Source: Streptomyces sp. CBMA156 (lineage in GTDB: Bacteria > Actinomycetota > Actinomycetes > Streptomycetales > Streptomycetaceae). From it: a stretch of 50,436 nucleotides of DNA. The stretch is taken from the NCBI RefSeq assembly GCF_014596515.1, contig NZ_MSJQ01000439.1, positions 1 to 50,436 of the forward strand, written 5' to 3'. The notes below the pieces were generated by a model. The model had not been told where the DNA came from. It saw nothing but the letters and a program-made list of their open reading frames with translations, and did no database searches. Each line of letters starts with the position of its first letter. Position 1 is the stretch's first letter. Made by a program: the position numbers and the translations under genes. Positions 24,910 through 33,063 of this stretch are shown here, piece by piece.

Positions 24910-25889
24910 CAGGCGGCCCTCCCCTCGGCCGCCGGTCCGTCCGCAGGCTCCCGGGTGAGCGCGAGGAACACGTCGTCCAGCGAGGGCTCCCGCACCGCGA
25001 CGTCCCGTGCGGTCACCGCCATGCCGTCCAACTCCCGTACCAGCGAGGGCAACAGGACGGGGACGCCGGGCGCCGTCAGCACCGTGACCGTCCGCTCGGC
25101 GACGTCCACCTGGGCGTCGCCGCCGGTCAGCGAGGACAACACCACGGCGGTGGCGGCGAGTTGCGCGGGGTCGGCCAGGGTGACGGAGACCTGGCTGCCG
25201 ATCGCGGCCTTGAGCCCGGCCGGCGGTCCGGTGGCGATGGCGGCGCCGCGGTCGACGACCACGATGTCGTCGGCGAGCCGGTCGGCCTCCTCCAGGTACT
25301 GGGTGGTGAGCAGCACGGTGGTGCCGCCGTCGGCCAGTTCCCTGACGGTGTCCCAGATCGCCTGCCGGCTGCGCGGGTCGAGCCCGGTGGTGGGTTCGTC
25401 CAGGAAGAGTACCGACGGGCTGGTGACCAGACTGGCGACGAGGTCCAGGCGTCGGCGCATGCCGCCGGAGTAGGTGCGCACGAGCCGGTCGGCGGCGTCG
25501 GCGAGGCCGAAGCGGGTGAGCAGTTCGTCGGCGCGCTCCCGGGCCCGGCGGGCGCCGAGGTTGTGCAGCCGGCCGAACAGGTGGAGGTTGTCGCGGCCGG
25601 TGATGCCCTCGTCCACGGCGGCGTGCTGTCCGGCGAGGCCGATGGCGCGCCGGACGTCCTCGGCTTCGCGGACGACGTCGTGTCCGGCGACCCGGGCGGT
25701 GCCGCGGTCGGGGGCGGCCAGGGTGGCGAGAACGCGGACGGCGGTGGTCTTGCCGGCGCCGTTGGGACCCAGCAGACCGCAGACGGTGCCGGCCGGGACG
25801 GCGAGGTCGAGGCCGCGCAGGGCCTCGGTGGCGCCGAAGCGTTTCTCCACGCCGGCCATCTCGATGGCGGCTCGTGCGGTGTCGGACAT
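24909..25889 (-). CDS. ABC transporter ATPase (DrrA-like)
   Basis: 326 residues. Walker A GLLGPNGAGKTTAVRVLATL near residue 38, Q-loop AGQHAAVD, signature YSGGMRRRLDLVASLV, Walker B SVLFLDEPTTGLDPRSR and the H-loop region (LLTTQYLEEADRLADDI) are all intact. The C-terminal DrrA-type extension (REPSLDDVFLAL) is present. It powers the adjoining permease, most likely as a drug-efflux or self-resistance pump. The start is 20 bases from a TetR-type half-site, and the divergent TetR gene starts about 105 bases away. Confidence 0.95.
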   Translation of the reverse strand: MSDTARAAIEMAGVEKRFGATEALRGLDLAVPAGTVCGLLGPNGAGKTTAVRVLATLAAPDRGTARVAGHDVVREAEDVRRAIGLAGQHAAVDEGITGRDNLHLFGRLHNLGARRARERADELLTRFGLADAADRLVRTYSGGMRRRLDLVASLVTSPSVLFLDEPTTGLDPRSRQAIWDTVRELADGGTTVLLTTQYLEEADRLADDIVVVDRGAAIATGPPAGLKAAIGSQVSVTLADPAQLAATAVVLSSLTGGDAQVDVAERTVTVLTAPGVPVLLPSLVRELDGMAVTARDVAVREPSLDDVFLALTREPADGPAAEGRAA

Positions 25890-25908
25890 GGCCCTGCCCT
25901 CTCTCTAG

Positions 25909-25972
25909 GTACATCGTACGTAGAAGCGCGCTCGGGCGCCATCGTACTACGTACGACGTACGTAACTACGAT
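25909..25972. promoter_or_regulatory. Palindromic TetR operators between the ABC genes and their regulator
   Basis: Positions 25941-25972 form a 32-base near-perfect palindrome built from ATCGTA...TACGAT outer arms and a TACGTACGACGTACGTA centre. A related site, ACATCGTACGTAGA, is at 25910-25923, close to the ABC ATPase start. Both contain the element TACGTACGA or its inverse. Binding at the first would cover the TetR promoter, and at the second the ABC promoter. Confidence 0.8.
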
Positions 25973-25994
25973 GGGTGAGCGAGGTGATCTCCCA

Positions 25995-26801
25995 GTGCCG
26001 TCCAGCAACACCCCCACCGGCTCCGAGCAGCCGGAACAGCCAGCCCGAGCAGCACGGGCAGAACAGGCCGAACAGGCCCAACAGGCCGAACAGCCCGGCA
26101 GGCCCACACCCCCCGAGGCCCCCGAGCTGATCTGGCTGCGCCCCGAACGCACCGGCCGCGGCCCGCGCCCGGCCCACAGCCGCGACTCGATCGCCGCGGC
26201 GGCCATCGGGATCGCCGACGCCGAGGGCCTGGACGCGGCCTCCATGCGCCGGGTGGCGGCGGCGCTCGGCGCGGGCACCATGTCGCTCTACAACTACGTG
26301 CCGAAGAAGGAGCACCTGCTCGACCTGATGCTCGACGCGGTCACCGGCGAGTACCGGCTGCCGGCCGAGCCGAGCGGCGACGTCCGGGCCGACCTCGCCG
26401 CCCTCGCCCACCAGCAGCTGGCCATCCTCCGCCGCCACCCCTGGCTGCCCACCCTGGTGCTGGCCCGTCCCGGCATCGGCCCCAACGCGCTGCGCTACAC
26501 CGACCACTTCCTCGCCGTCACCGCCCCCACCGGGCTCGGCGGCGGCGCCCGGCTGGAGGCGATGTCGCTGTTCAACGGCTTCGTCTGCCAGTTCGCGCAG
26601 TACGAGCAGACGGCCGCGGCGGGCGCCAAGTGGCAGGCGGAGCTGGTCGGTTACCTCGGCCGGGCCGCGGCGAGCGGCGCATACCCGCACCTGGCGCAGG
26701 CGTTCGCCACCGCCGGACCGCCCGGCGACCCGGACCAGGCGTTCGACCGCGCCCTGGGCCGGATCATCTCCGCCATCCTGGCGCCCCTGCCCGGGAGTTA
26801 G
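25995..26801 (+). CDS. TetR-family regulator (TetR_C domain) of the Drr-type exporter
   Basis: 268 residues. A Gln/Ala/Glu-rich leader of ~40 residues precedes the HTH (SIAAAAIGIADAEGLDAASM, RVAAALGAGTMSLYNYVPKK). The C-terminal domain is of the TetR/TetR_C type, with RRHPWLPTLVLARPGIGPNA and FNGFVCQFAQYEQ. I chose GTG 25995 because GAGGTGATC, a 9-base match to the 16S anti-Shine-Dalgarno, lies just upstream. An ATG at 25971 overlaps the operator palindrome and has no such site. It should repress both itself and the divergent ABC operon until a drug-like ligand binds. Its end overlaps the convergent CBS gene by 4 bases. Confidence 0.92.
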   Translation: MPSSNTPTGSEQPEQPARAARAEQAEQAQQAEQPGRPTPPEAPELIWLRPERTGRGPRPAHSRDSIAAAAIGIADAEGLDAASMRRVAAALGAGTMSLYNYVPKKEHLLDLMLDAVTGEYRLPAEPSGDVRADLAALAHQQLAILRRHPWLPTLVLARPGIGPNALRYTDHFLAVTAPTGLGGGARLEAMSLFNGFVCQFAQYEQTAAAGAKWQAELVGYLGRAAASGAYPHLAQAFATAGPPGDPDQAFDRALGRIISAILAPLPGS

Positions 26802-28165
26802 AGGAGAACCTCGCGCGGCAGCACCCCGGCCACCCGGCCGTCCACCAGCACCATCAGCGCCCGGTGCGTGCGGCCGAGCAGCACCCGCGCCTCGGCCGCC
26901 GACTGCCCGACGCCGACCGCCGGCAGCGCCGACCCGACCAGCCCGCCCAGCGCGTCCTCCGGCTTGGCGGCGCCGTCGGCGAGCGCCGCCGCCAGCGCGG
27001 CCCGGGACACCGAGCCGACCACCTCCGTGGCGGCCACCCCGTACGGGCGCGCCGCCCGCGCCAGGACGACCGGCGCCACCGGCGCACCGCCCAGCGCCTC
27101 CAGTGCCGCACCCACGGTGGCGTCGGCGGCCACCGTCACCAGCGGGTCGCAGGCCTCCAGCAGCGGCCGCAGGCCGTCCCCGTCCTCCAGGAAGCCCCAC
27201 TCCCGCATCCACACGTCGCTGTGCACCTTGGACAGGTAGGAGCGCCCCGAGTCCGGCAGCAGCACCACGACCAGGTCGTCCGGCCCGAGCCCCGCCGCCA
27301 CCCGCAGTGCGGCGGCCACCGCCGCGCCCGAGGACGGCCCGGCCAGGATGCCCTCCTCCCGGGCCAGCCGACGCGCCGCCAGCAGCGACTCGCGGTCGGG
27401 GACGCGCTGGTAGGAGTCGATCACCTCCGGGCGCAGCGCCTGCGGCTGACGGTCCTCGACGGTCTGGGGGTGCAGGTAGTGCCCGATGCTCTCGACGTAC
27501 CACGGACTGCCGTCGCCGCCCCCGTACGTCGAGGACTCCGGGTCCGCGCCGACCACCGTCACCGAGCCGCCGGACACCTCCTTCAGATGGGTGCCCGTCC
27601 CCGTGATGGTGCCGCCGGTGCCGACGCCCGCGACGAAGTGGGTCACCCGGCCGCCGGTCTGCTCCCAGATCTCGGGGCCGGTGGTGCGGAGATGGGCCTC
27701 GGGGTTGGCCAGGTTGTCGTACTGGTTGGCGAGCCAGGCTCCGGGGATCTCCTCGGTCAGCCGCTCCATCACCTTGAACAGGTGCCGCGGATCCTCGGCG
27801 GGCACGGCGGTCGGGGCGAGCACCACCTCCGCGCCGTACGCCCGCAGGATGTCGGCCTTCTCGGGCGACGACTTGTCGACAACGCCGGCGATCACCCGGT
27901 AGCCGCGCTGCCGCCCGACGATGGCCAGGCCGATGCCGGTGTTGCCCGAGGTCGCCTCGATGATCGTCCCGCCGGGCTTCAGCAGCCCGTCCCGCTCGGC
28001 GGCCAGCACCATCGAGAGGGCGGCGCGGTCCTTGACGCTGCCGCCGATGTTGAGGAACTCGGCCTTGGCGTAGATCGGCGCGGCGAGACCGGCGCCCAGC
28101 CGGGCGAGGCGGAACAGCGGAGTCCCGCCGATCGCGTCGAGGACGGATTCGTGCACTGCGGCCAT
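26798..28165 (-). CDS. cbs: Cystathionine beta-synthase (PLP enzyme with CBS domain pair)
   Basis: 455 residues. It condenses homocysteine with serine (or acetylserine) to cystathionine in transsulfuration. The PLP-binding Lys is K45 in IGGSVKDRAAL. ATSGNTGIGLAIV and GVGTGGTITGTG bind the substrate carboxylate and the PLP phosphate, and GPSSGAAVAAAL is the C-terminal family motif. The C-terminal ~120 residues are a degenerate CBS domain pair (DPLVTVAADATVGAALEAL, RTHRALMVLVDGRVAGVLPR), the regulatory part in this family. There is no N-terminal haem domain, as usual in bacteria. The start at 28165 follows a GAAAGGGGCC site on this strand. Confidence 0.94.
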   Translation of the reverse strand: MAAVHESVLDAIGGTPLFRLARLGAGLAAPIYAKAEFLNIGGSVKDRAALSMVLAAERDGLLKPGGTIIEATSGNTGIGLAIVGRQRGYRVIAGVVDKSSPEKADILRAYGAEVVLAPTAVPAEDPRHLFKVMERLTEEIPGAWLANQYDNLANPEAHLRTTGPEIWEQTGGRVTHFVAGVGTGGTITGTGTHLKEVSGGSVTVVGADPESSTYGGGDGSPWYVESIGHYLHPQTVEDRQPQALRPEVIDSYQRVPDRESLLAARRLAREEGILAGPSSGAAVAAALRVAAGLGPDDLVVVLLPDSGRSYLSKVHSDVWMREWGFLEDGDGLRPLLEACDPLVTVAADATVGAALEALGGAPVAPVVLARAARPYGVAATEVVGSVSRAALAAALADGAAKPEDALGGLVGSALPAVGVGQSAAEARVLLGRTHRALMVLVDGRVAGVLPREVLL

Positions 28166-28336
28166 GGTCGGCCCCTTTCACTAGCACTGTCCGCCCGAGC
28201 CTGCCCCGGTCCGGGGCCCGGTAGACGGTGGTGACGCCGTTCCTCATCCTCCCGAAACACGTGCCCGACGGCCGCGCAGGGGTACGGGCGCGGGCCGAAC
28301 GGTCCGCGTCGCCTTCCGCCGTTACGGCGCACTGAA

Positions 28337-28362
28337 GGGCGCGCACATATTCGTACGCGCCC
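28337..28362. promoter_or_regulatory. Inverted repeat upstream of the CBS gene
   Basis: GGGCGCG (28337-28343) and CGCGCCC (28356-28362) flank an AT-richer 12-base centre (CACATATTCGTA), about 170 bases before the CBS start. It could be an operator or promoter; on the minus strand TACGAAT in the centre resembles a -10 box. The rest of the 290-base gap (28166-28455) shows no gene. Confidence 0.35.
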
Positions 28363-28455
28363 CACGGCCTCGGTGCACTCCAAGTCGCACAACGGCGCGA
28401 GCCCCGCCCGCCCCGTCCGTCCTGCCCGACAAGGCACACCGAGAGTGACCATTTG

Positions 28456-29187
28456 TCAGATCAGCGGGCCGAAGAGACCGCGCTCCCAGTGCCCCAGCCA
28501 GGAGGCCGTGGCCGACGGCAGCTCCTCGTCCTCCGTGGACTCGTCGTACGGGAGCAGCGCGGTGGGCGCGAGCCAGCCCTCCCCCGGGTCGACGCTGATC
28601 CGCAGGACGCTCACCCGCTTGCGCTCGGCGAGGTAGCTCCAGAAGTCGTAGGTGTGCGGGTGGTGGGTCTCGTAACGGTCGTGCACGGCCCGGCAGACGG
28701 ACTTGATGGTGGTGGTCACGAGCAGGAGGTGGCGGCTGCCGGGGCCCAGGTTGACGCAGAGCCGGCGGCGCGCGCCGCCGCAGTCGGTGTAGGAGAGGTT
28801 CTGGCGGTTGTCGATGTGCAGACCGGGGCGCAGGCCGTTCTCCGGCAGGCGGTGGGTGACGGGTTCGCCGGGCGGGTCGTCGGTCGCGGGGAGCGGGACG
28901 GGGAACGGGTCTCCCAGCTCGCCGACCAGGGCGGCCATCGACTCGCGGTCGGTGACGGTGGCGGGAAGCCGGAAGAACTCCACCAGGCCGCTGTCCTGGG
29001 TGAACAGGCTCGGCGCGTACCGCGCGGGGAGGTGGTCGGACAGCGGGGCCCAGTCGCCGGCCGGGACAACGGCCCCCGACTCGTAGCCGGGTTCGCCGAA
29101 GAGACGCCGGACGCCACCGATCTCGCAGCGGTCCAGGAGGGCGGCCGGGTCGCGGAAGGCGATCGCGGCGGGGTGCAGGTCGGGCAT
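28456..29187 (-). CDS. Hypothetical protein, possible Fe(II)/2OG-oxygenase-like fold
   Basis: 243 residues. GLHIDNRQNLSYTD contains an HxD pair as in the metal centre of Fe(II)/2-oxoglutarate oxygenases. RRRLCVNLGPGSRHLLLV and VSVLRISVDPGEGWLAPTAL could be the following strands, but no clear distal His can be placed, so the assignment is weak. It may bind a substrate without catalysis. ATG 29187 has AAGTCC-type sequence but no strong ribosome-binding site. It is the last gene of a three-gene unit with the small membrane protein and the ATPase upstream. Confidence 0.78.
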   Translation of the reverse strand: MPDLHPAAIAFRDPAALLDRCEIGGVRRLFGEPGYESGAVVPAGDWAPLSDHLPARYAPSLFTQDSGLVEFFRLPATVTDRESMAALVGELGDPFPVPLPATDDPPGEPVTHRLPENGLRPGLHIDNRQNLSYTDCGGARRRLCVNLGPGSRHLLLVTTTIKSVCRAVHDRYETHHPHTYDFWSYLAERKRVSVLRISVDPGEGWLAPTALLPYDESTEDEELPSATASWLGHWERGLFGPLI

Positions 29188-29204
29188 GGGGGAAGTCCTC
29201 GGAA

Positions 29205-29453
29205 TCAATCGTCGTCGTCGGTGGGGTCGGTGGGGTCGTTGTGGCGGTGGATGCCGGTCATCAGGGCGGCGGCCAGGGTGGTCCACCAGACGACGTCGGC
29301 GGTGGCCGGCTCGCGCGGGGAGATGAGGTTCGCGGCGAAACAGGCGAGGGCGAGGCTGGCGACGGCGACCGTCGCCGTGGGGGCGAGCTTGATGGGGATC
29401 AACTCCCGGGCGGGGGAAGGCTGTCGGCCGGCCGGAGCCGGACGCGGACCCAC
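29205..29453 (-). CDS. Small two-helix membrane protein
   Basis: 82 residues from GTG 29453. Two hydrophobic segments are visible, VAVASLALACFAANLI and VVWWTTLAAALMTGI, and the tail is acidic (HNDPTDPTDDDD). GAGGG lies 9 bases before the GTG, which supports this start, even though it overlaps the upstream ATPase gene by 55 bases. A TTG at 29402 overlapping that gene's stop would be shorter and has a badly placed site. I do not recognise a family. It could anchor or link the ATPase to the membrane. Confidence 0.62.
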   Translation of the reverse strand: MGPRPAPAGRQPSPARELIPIKLAPTATVAVASLALACFAANLISPREPATADVVWWTTLAAALMTGIHRHNDPTDPTDDDD

Positions 29454-29842
29454 ACCCGCTTGCCCTCGTCGCGACGGACGATGACGCCGAAGTCGAGGGC
29501 GAGCTGACGGACCAGATCGATCCCCCGGCCGCCCTCGGTGAAGCGGCGGGGGTGGGGGTGGCGGAGCCGGAGGTCGCCGCGCGGGTCCCAGACTTCGAGC
29601 CGGCAGTCGCCGTCGAACTCCTGGAGGGAGAGGCGGACTTCGTCGCTTCCCCGGCAGGCGTGGACGACGGCGTTGGTCACCAGTTCGGAGGTGATGAGGA
29701 CGAGGTCATCGACGGGATCGCCGCTCCAGCTCCAGGAGTTGAGCTGCTCGCGGATCAGACGGCGGGCGGTACGGACCGAGGTCGAGTGCTCGGTGAGGGT
29801 GGTCTCCCAGGTTCGGAGGACCGGGTTACGCAAGGTGGACAT
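29399..29842 (-). CDS. Anti-sigma-type ATP-binding protein (HATPase_c, AbaA-orfA/RsbW-like)
   Basis: 147 residues. A compact GHKL fold: N-box LITSELVTNAVVHA, G1-like VWDPRGD and G2 GGRGIDLVRQLALDFGV. There is no histidine-phosphoacceptor domain, so it belongs to the small serine-kinase/anti-sigma-like group very numerous in Streptomyces. The gene is divergent from a WhiJ-like XRE regulator and DUF397 genes, the arrangement of the abaA and whiJ loci that affect sporulation and antibiotic production. Its likely role is to modulate the neighbouring XRE protein or an anti-anti-sigma partner. Confidence 0.9.
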   Translation of the reverse strand: MSTLRNPVLRTWETTLTEHSTSVRTARRLIREQLNSWSWSGDPVDDLVLITSELVTNAVVHACRGSDEVRLSLQEFDGDCRLEVWDPRGDLRLRHPHPRRFTEGGRGIDLVRQLALDFGVIVRRDEGKRVWVRVRLRPADSLPPPGS

Positions 29843-30014
29843 GAGTCACCCCACACCTTCAGTGGCGTGTTCGTGCGGTCACGTTGAGTGTGGGGCAAGC
29901 GAAATCGAATTTGCAACCCGAACACCCGCAAGCAAAAAATAAATTAGTGGATCTTGTGGTTGGCTTGAGCCCCCGAGGCATAGCCAGCAACACTGTGGCG
30001 AACAAGGGAGGTAC
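29843..30014. promoter_or_regulatory. AT-rich divergent promoter region
   Basis: This 172-base region separates the ATPase operon from the XRE/DUF397 operon. Around 29896-29948 it becomes conspicuously AT-rich (AAATCGAATTTGCAA, then AAAAAATAAATTAG) compared with everything around it. GCAAGC occurs at 29897 and 29930. It probably carries both promoters and sites for the XRE protein. Confidence 0.5.
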
Positions 30015-30878
30015 GTGTTGAGCAAGGACCCGTCAGCGATCAGGCAGATCCGCCTCGGAGACGAGCTGCGGGCGTGGCGGATCGAGAACAACAAGACGCT
30101 CGCCGACGTCACCGCCGGCCTGAAGGGCTGGAACCCGGCTCGACTCAGCAAGGTCGAACGAGCACTGCTGCCTGTGACCTCCGTCGACTTGGCCGTGTAT
30201 CTGGACCACTGCGGGATCGCAGGTCCGGAACGTGCCGAGATCGAGGCCTTCGCCACTGACAGCCCTTCGAGGCACTGGTGGCAGGATCACGAGTTCGCCG
30301 ACACCATCAGCGCGGCGTTCGCCGAGTTCCTCAGTCTCGAAGCTGACGCCGCTCAGATGTTTGAGTACTACTTGTCAGGCTTCCCGGGCTTGCTACAGAC
30401 CGAGGACTACGCACGCGAGATAATTGCCGCGGGCCTCGACGGTCTCAGCGAAGATCAGAGCGAAGCTGCTGCCGAGATCCGGGTTCTGCGCCAACGCAGG
30501 CTCACCAAGGAACCCATCCTCAGGCTCGATGCCTACTTCGGCGAACTGGCCCTCCTGGTCGGCGGGGACATGGAGGTCCTCGCCGGTCAGATCCGCCACG
30601 TGCTCAAAGTAGCCCGGTACCCGAACGTCACCGTTCGCATGGTCCCGTTCAGCGCTGGACGACCTGGAGTTCTCGCGTCTGGACTCACCCTCCTCCGCTT
30701 CCCCGGAGAACCGGGCGAGGGCTTCTCATTCGTAGAAGCAGTCGGCGGTATGCTCCCGCGTAAGTCGGGACGCGACGTCCGTCGAGCTGATCGAGCCTTC
30801 GCCCGACTGAAGCGATGCGCTCTTTCCAAAGACGCAACCATCACCGTCCTTGAACGCAAGTTGGAAGAGATCACGTGA
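30015..30878 (+). CDS. XRE regulator with DUF5753 (WhiJ/Scr1-like)
   Basis: 287 residues. N-terminal XRE HTH (RLGDELRAWRIENNKTLADV, GWNPARLSKVERALLPV), then the DUF5753 domain (~95-270): EYYLSGFPGLLQTEDYAREI, ILRLDAYFGELALL, VARYPNVTVRMVPFSAGRPG. These regulators work with the small DUF397 proteins encoded just downstream. GTG 30015 and TTG 30018 are both possible; GGGAGGT lies 3 and 6 bases before them, so TTG has the better spacing. Codon use is noticeably less GC-biased than in neighbours (for example GCTTGCTACAG, GAGATAATTGCC), which suggests transfer. Its stop overlaps the next GTG (GTGA). Confidence 0.93.
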   Translation: MLSKDPSAIRQIRLGDELRAWRIENNKTLADVTAGLKGWNPARLSKVERALLPVTSVDLAVYLDHCGIAGPERAEIEAFATDSPSRHWWQDHEFADTISAAFAEFLSLEADAAQMFEYYLSGFPGLLQTEDYAREIIAAGLDGLSEDQSEAAAEIRVLRQRRLTKEPILRLDAYFGELALLVGGDMEVLAGQIRHVLKVARYPNVTVRMVPFSAGRPGVLASGLTLLRFPGEPGEGFSFVEAVGGMLPRKSGRDVRRADRAFARLKRCALSKDATITVLERKLEEIT

Positions 30879-31108
30879 CCGAGAAGCACGATCCCTACAA
30901 CCACAACCCTGCCGACGCCGAGTGGATCAAGTCTCCCTTCTCCGCTGAATCCAACGGTAGCTGCGTGGTCATCGCACGCTTCGGCAACGGCGACGTCTGG
31001 GTTGGCGACGACAAGAACCCCGACCGGCCCCACCTCGCCTTCGACCAAGCCGAATGGACCGCCTTCGTCCAGGCCATCGAGGCCCACGACCCCCGCTTCA
31101 CCGCCTGA
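30875..31108 (+). CDS. DUF397 protein, copy 1
   Basis: 77 residues. WIKSPFSAESNGSCVVIARF, then VWVGDDKNP and a terminal AFDQAEWTAFVQAIE segment make up the DUF397 pattern. These small proteins accompany WhiJ-type XRE regulators and are thought to oppose or modulate them. GTG 30875 overlaps the stop of the XRE gene, so the pair is coupled. A second copy follows 19 bases after its stop. The last part of the gene, from 31031 to 31080, is identical base for base with the second copy. Confidence 0.93.
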   Translation: MTEKHDPYNHNPADAEWIKSPFSAESNGSCVVIARFGNGDVWVGDDKNPDRPHLAFDQAEWTAFVQAIEAHDPRFTA

Positions 31109-31127
31109 CCCCACCCGGGAGGCCCAG

Positions 31128-31361
31128 ATGCGCGACCGACACGACCCCTACAACCACAACCCCGCCAGCGCGGAGTGGGCCAAGTCCCCCTTCTCGGCTG
31201 ACGACAACGGCAGCTGTGTGCTTGTCGCCCGTTTCGACAACGGCGATGTGTGGGTCGGCGACGACAAGAACCCCAACCGCCCACACCTCGCCTTCGACCA
31301 AGCCGAATGGACCGCCTTCGTCCAGGCCATCGAAGCCCGCGACCCCCGCTTCACCGCCTGA
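31128..31361 (+). CDS. DUF397 protein, copy 2 (tandem duplicate)
   Basis: 77 residues, the same length as copy 1 and collinear with it. It differs mainly in the first half (for example WAKSPFSADDNGSCVLVARF) and is nearly identical at the end. GGGAGG precedes the ATG. The shared 50-base run (31284-31333) contrasts with many synonymous differences in the first half, which suggests recent gene conversion of the 3' part. The two copies may have separate partners, or simply raise the dose. Confidence 0.93.
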   Translation: MRDRHDPYNHNPASAEWAKSPFSADDNGSCVLVARFDNGDVWVGDDKNPNRPHLAFDQAEWTAFVQAIEARDPRFTA

Positions 31362-31403
31362 CCCCCGCTTCCGGCCACGCGGCATGACCGCGTGGCCGGA
31401 ACG

Positions 31404-32225
31404 TCAGCGGCTCCCCATCCCCAGCCACGCCGCCAACGCCGCCCAGAGACCCCGGCGTTCGGACGGCGCCGCCGCAACCTCCACCGCCGGCGCCTGCAAC
31501 GCCGGCCCCTCCGGCGCGATGCCCTGGGCCCGGGCGGCCGCCAGCCATCCGGGGACGTCGGCGAGCAACTGGTCGTACAGCTTCTGGTCGGAGACCTTCC
31601 GGGGATCATGCCCCAGGTGGACGAAGCCCGCGTTGTCGATGGGGCGCATCTCCGGGACCGCGAGCCCGGTGAGCTTCCGCAGGAAGTCGAACTGCTTGCT
31701 GCCCGGGTCACCGAAGCCGATGAACTGCCAGAAGATCGGCAGTTTCGCCGCCTCGCACAGGCGAGCTTCCGCCGCCTTCTTGTTGATCGGCCCGCCGTCC
31801 GTCTGGAACAGGACGAGGGCCGGCACCGTGGCACCGCTCTCCCGGTAGTGCCGGACCACCTCGTCCATCGCCAGGTGGTAACTGGTCTTGCCCATGTGCC
31901 CGAGCTTCGCGACGATCCGGTCGATCCAGCCCGCGTGGTCCTCCAGCACGATCTCCGCCTCGGCGTCGACCTCGGTGGAGAAGAAGACGACCGGCACGCT
32001 CCCGTCGTCGTCCAGGTGGGCCGACAGCCCCAGGACCCGGTCCGCGAGCGCCTGGACGCTGCCGTCCTTGTAGTAGGGCCTCATCGAACCGGAGTAGTCG
32101 ATCACCAGGTACACCGCCAGCCGCTGGCCTCCGAGCCCGCGCCGCTCCACCGAGGCGCCGGCCGTCTTGTAGAGGCTCACCAACGCCGGTGCGCTCTGCT
32201 CGACCTTGCTCAGACTGACGGCCAT
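31404..32225 (-). CDS. VWA-domain protein (tellurium-resistance/TerF-like)
   Basis: 273 residues. The start MAVSLSKVEQ resembles the TerD/TerF N-terminal tag. The VWA domain has a complete MIDAS: DYSGSM (D43, S45, S47), GKTSYHLAMDEV (Thr) and QTDGGP (Asp). IFWQFIGFGDPGSKQFDFLR and NAGFVHLGHDPRKVSDQKLY are typical of the Streptomyces VWA group associated with ter genes. It is cytoplasmic, probably binding a divalent metal in protein-protein contacts. No other ter gene is in the window. I chose ATG 32225, where homology begins; GGGAGCGACC lies upstream. Confidence 0.9.
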   Translation of the reverse strand: MAVSLSKVEQSAPALVSLYKTAGASVERRGLGGQRLAVYLVIDYSGSMRPYYKDGSVQALADRVLGLSAHLDDDGSVPVVFFSTEVDAEAEIVLEDHAGWIDRIVAKLGHMGKTSYHLAMDEVVRHYRESGATVPALVLFQTDGGPINKKAAEARLCEAAKLPIFWQFIGFGDPGSKQFDFLRKLTGLAVPEMRPIDNAGFVHLGHDPRKVSDQKLYDQLLADVPGWLAAARAQGIAPEGPALQAPAVEVAAAPSERRGLWAALAAWLGMGSR

Positions 32226-32344
32226 GGGTCGCTCCCTCACTCACTGCGGCAGCCGGGACTGCCGGGGCGCGTGATCGTCAACGCGCTCCGGACACTGTGC
32301 GTGACGAACGGGCCCGGCGACAAGCCCTGGCGCGTGCCGGTCCC

Positions 32345-32905
32345 TCACAGACCGTTGGGGTGGCTCGACAGCCACCCGGCGTGCCGCTCCTTCAGCCGGT
32401 CGCGCTCCTCTGTCGTGGCCAGGTAGACGTCCGCGCCGCCGTCGTACGGGTGGTACAGCCGCCGCATGCCGGTACCGGTGACGATCACCCCGCCCTCCCG
32501 TTCGTCGGCGACCCGGCGCAGCAGCCGGTCCAGGCTGCCCGGCCGCCACCGCCGCCGCTCCACGAAGACGTGGCAGAACGTTCGGAACGCCGGTTCGGGG
32601 TCGTCCTCCTGGAGCCAGGTCCGCCAGTGCCTCGCGTCCCGGTGCATCCGGGGGACGCTCGCCCGGCTCGTCCATCTCGGGATGAGCACGTACACCTCGG
32701 CACCGGCGAACAGCTCCTCCAGCACGGTGTTGTGACGCTCCAGGACGATCGCGTACTCGCGCTCGTCGTCGGGGTAGCGCTTGGATTCCGGCAGGCTGTG
32801 GAAGCGCACCCACACGTCGCGTGCCCGACTGCGGAGCTCGTACCCGACGGGCTCCGCGCCGGGCCACCGCCGTTCCCAGAGCGCCGTCAGCGCGTCCCGA
32901 TCCAT
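32345..32905 (-). CDS. DUF3885 family protein
   Basis: 186 residues. WERRWPGAEPVGYELRSRAR, WVRFHSLPESKRYPDDEREY and LERHNTVLEELFAGAEVYVL are the conserved N-terminal block of DUF3885. The C-terminal half (HVFVERRRWRPGSLDRLLRR, GVIVTGTGMRRLYHPYDGGA) is the usual second block. The family is cytoplasmic and uncharacterised; members often lie near SUKH/immunity-like genes. The start at ATG 32905 has GGAGAGG about 12 bases upstream. It is divergent from the hydrolase gene at 33064. Confidence 0.83.
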   Translation of the reverse strand: MDRDALTALWERRWPGAEPVGYELRSRARDVWVRFHSLPESKRYPDDEREYAIVLERHNTVLEELFAGAEVYVLIPRWTSRASVPRMHRDARHWRTWLQEDDPEPAFRTFCHVFVERRRWRPGSLDRLLRRVADEREGGVIVTGTGMRRLYHPYDGGADVYLATTEERDRLKERHAGWLSSHPNGL

Positions 32906-33063
32906 CCGGTTCCCCGTCCTCTCCTCCTCGTCGACCGGCGAGTCTGTCACATCCGCCCCACCAGTCCCGGCCTGGTGAAATCCCCTCGTCACGGCCGCCC
33001 GGCTCCCGTAGCGTGGTTCGGTCGATCTTGAGGGCGGAACAGGGCAGAACGGGGCACCACACC

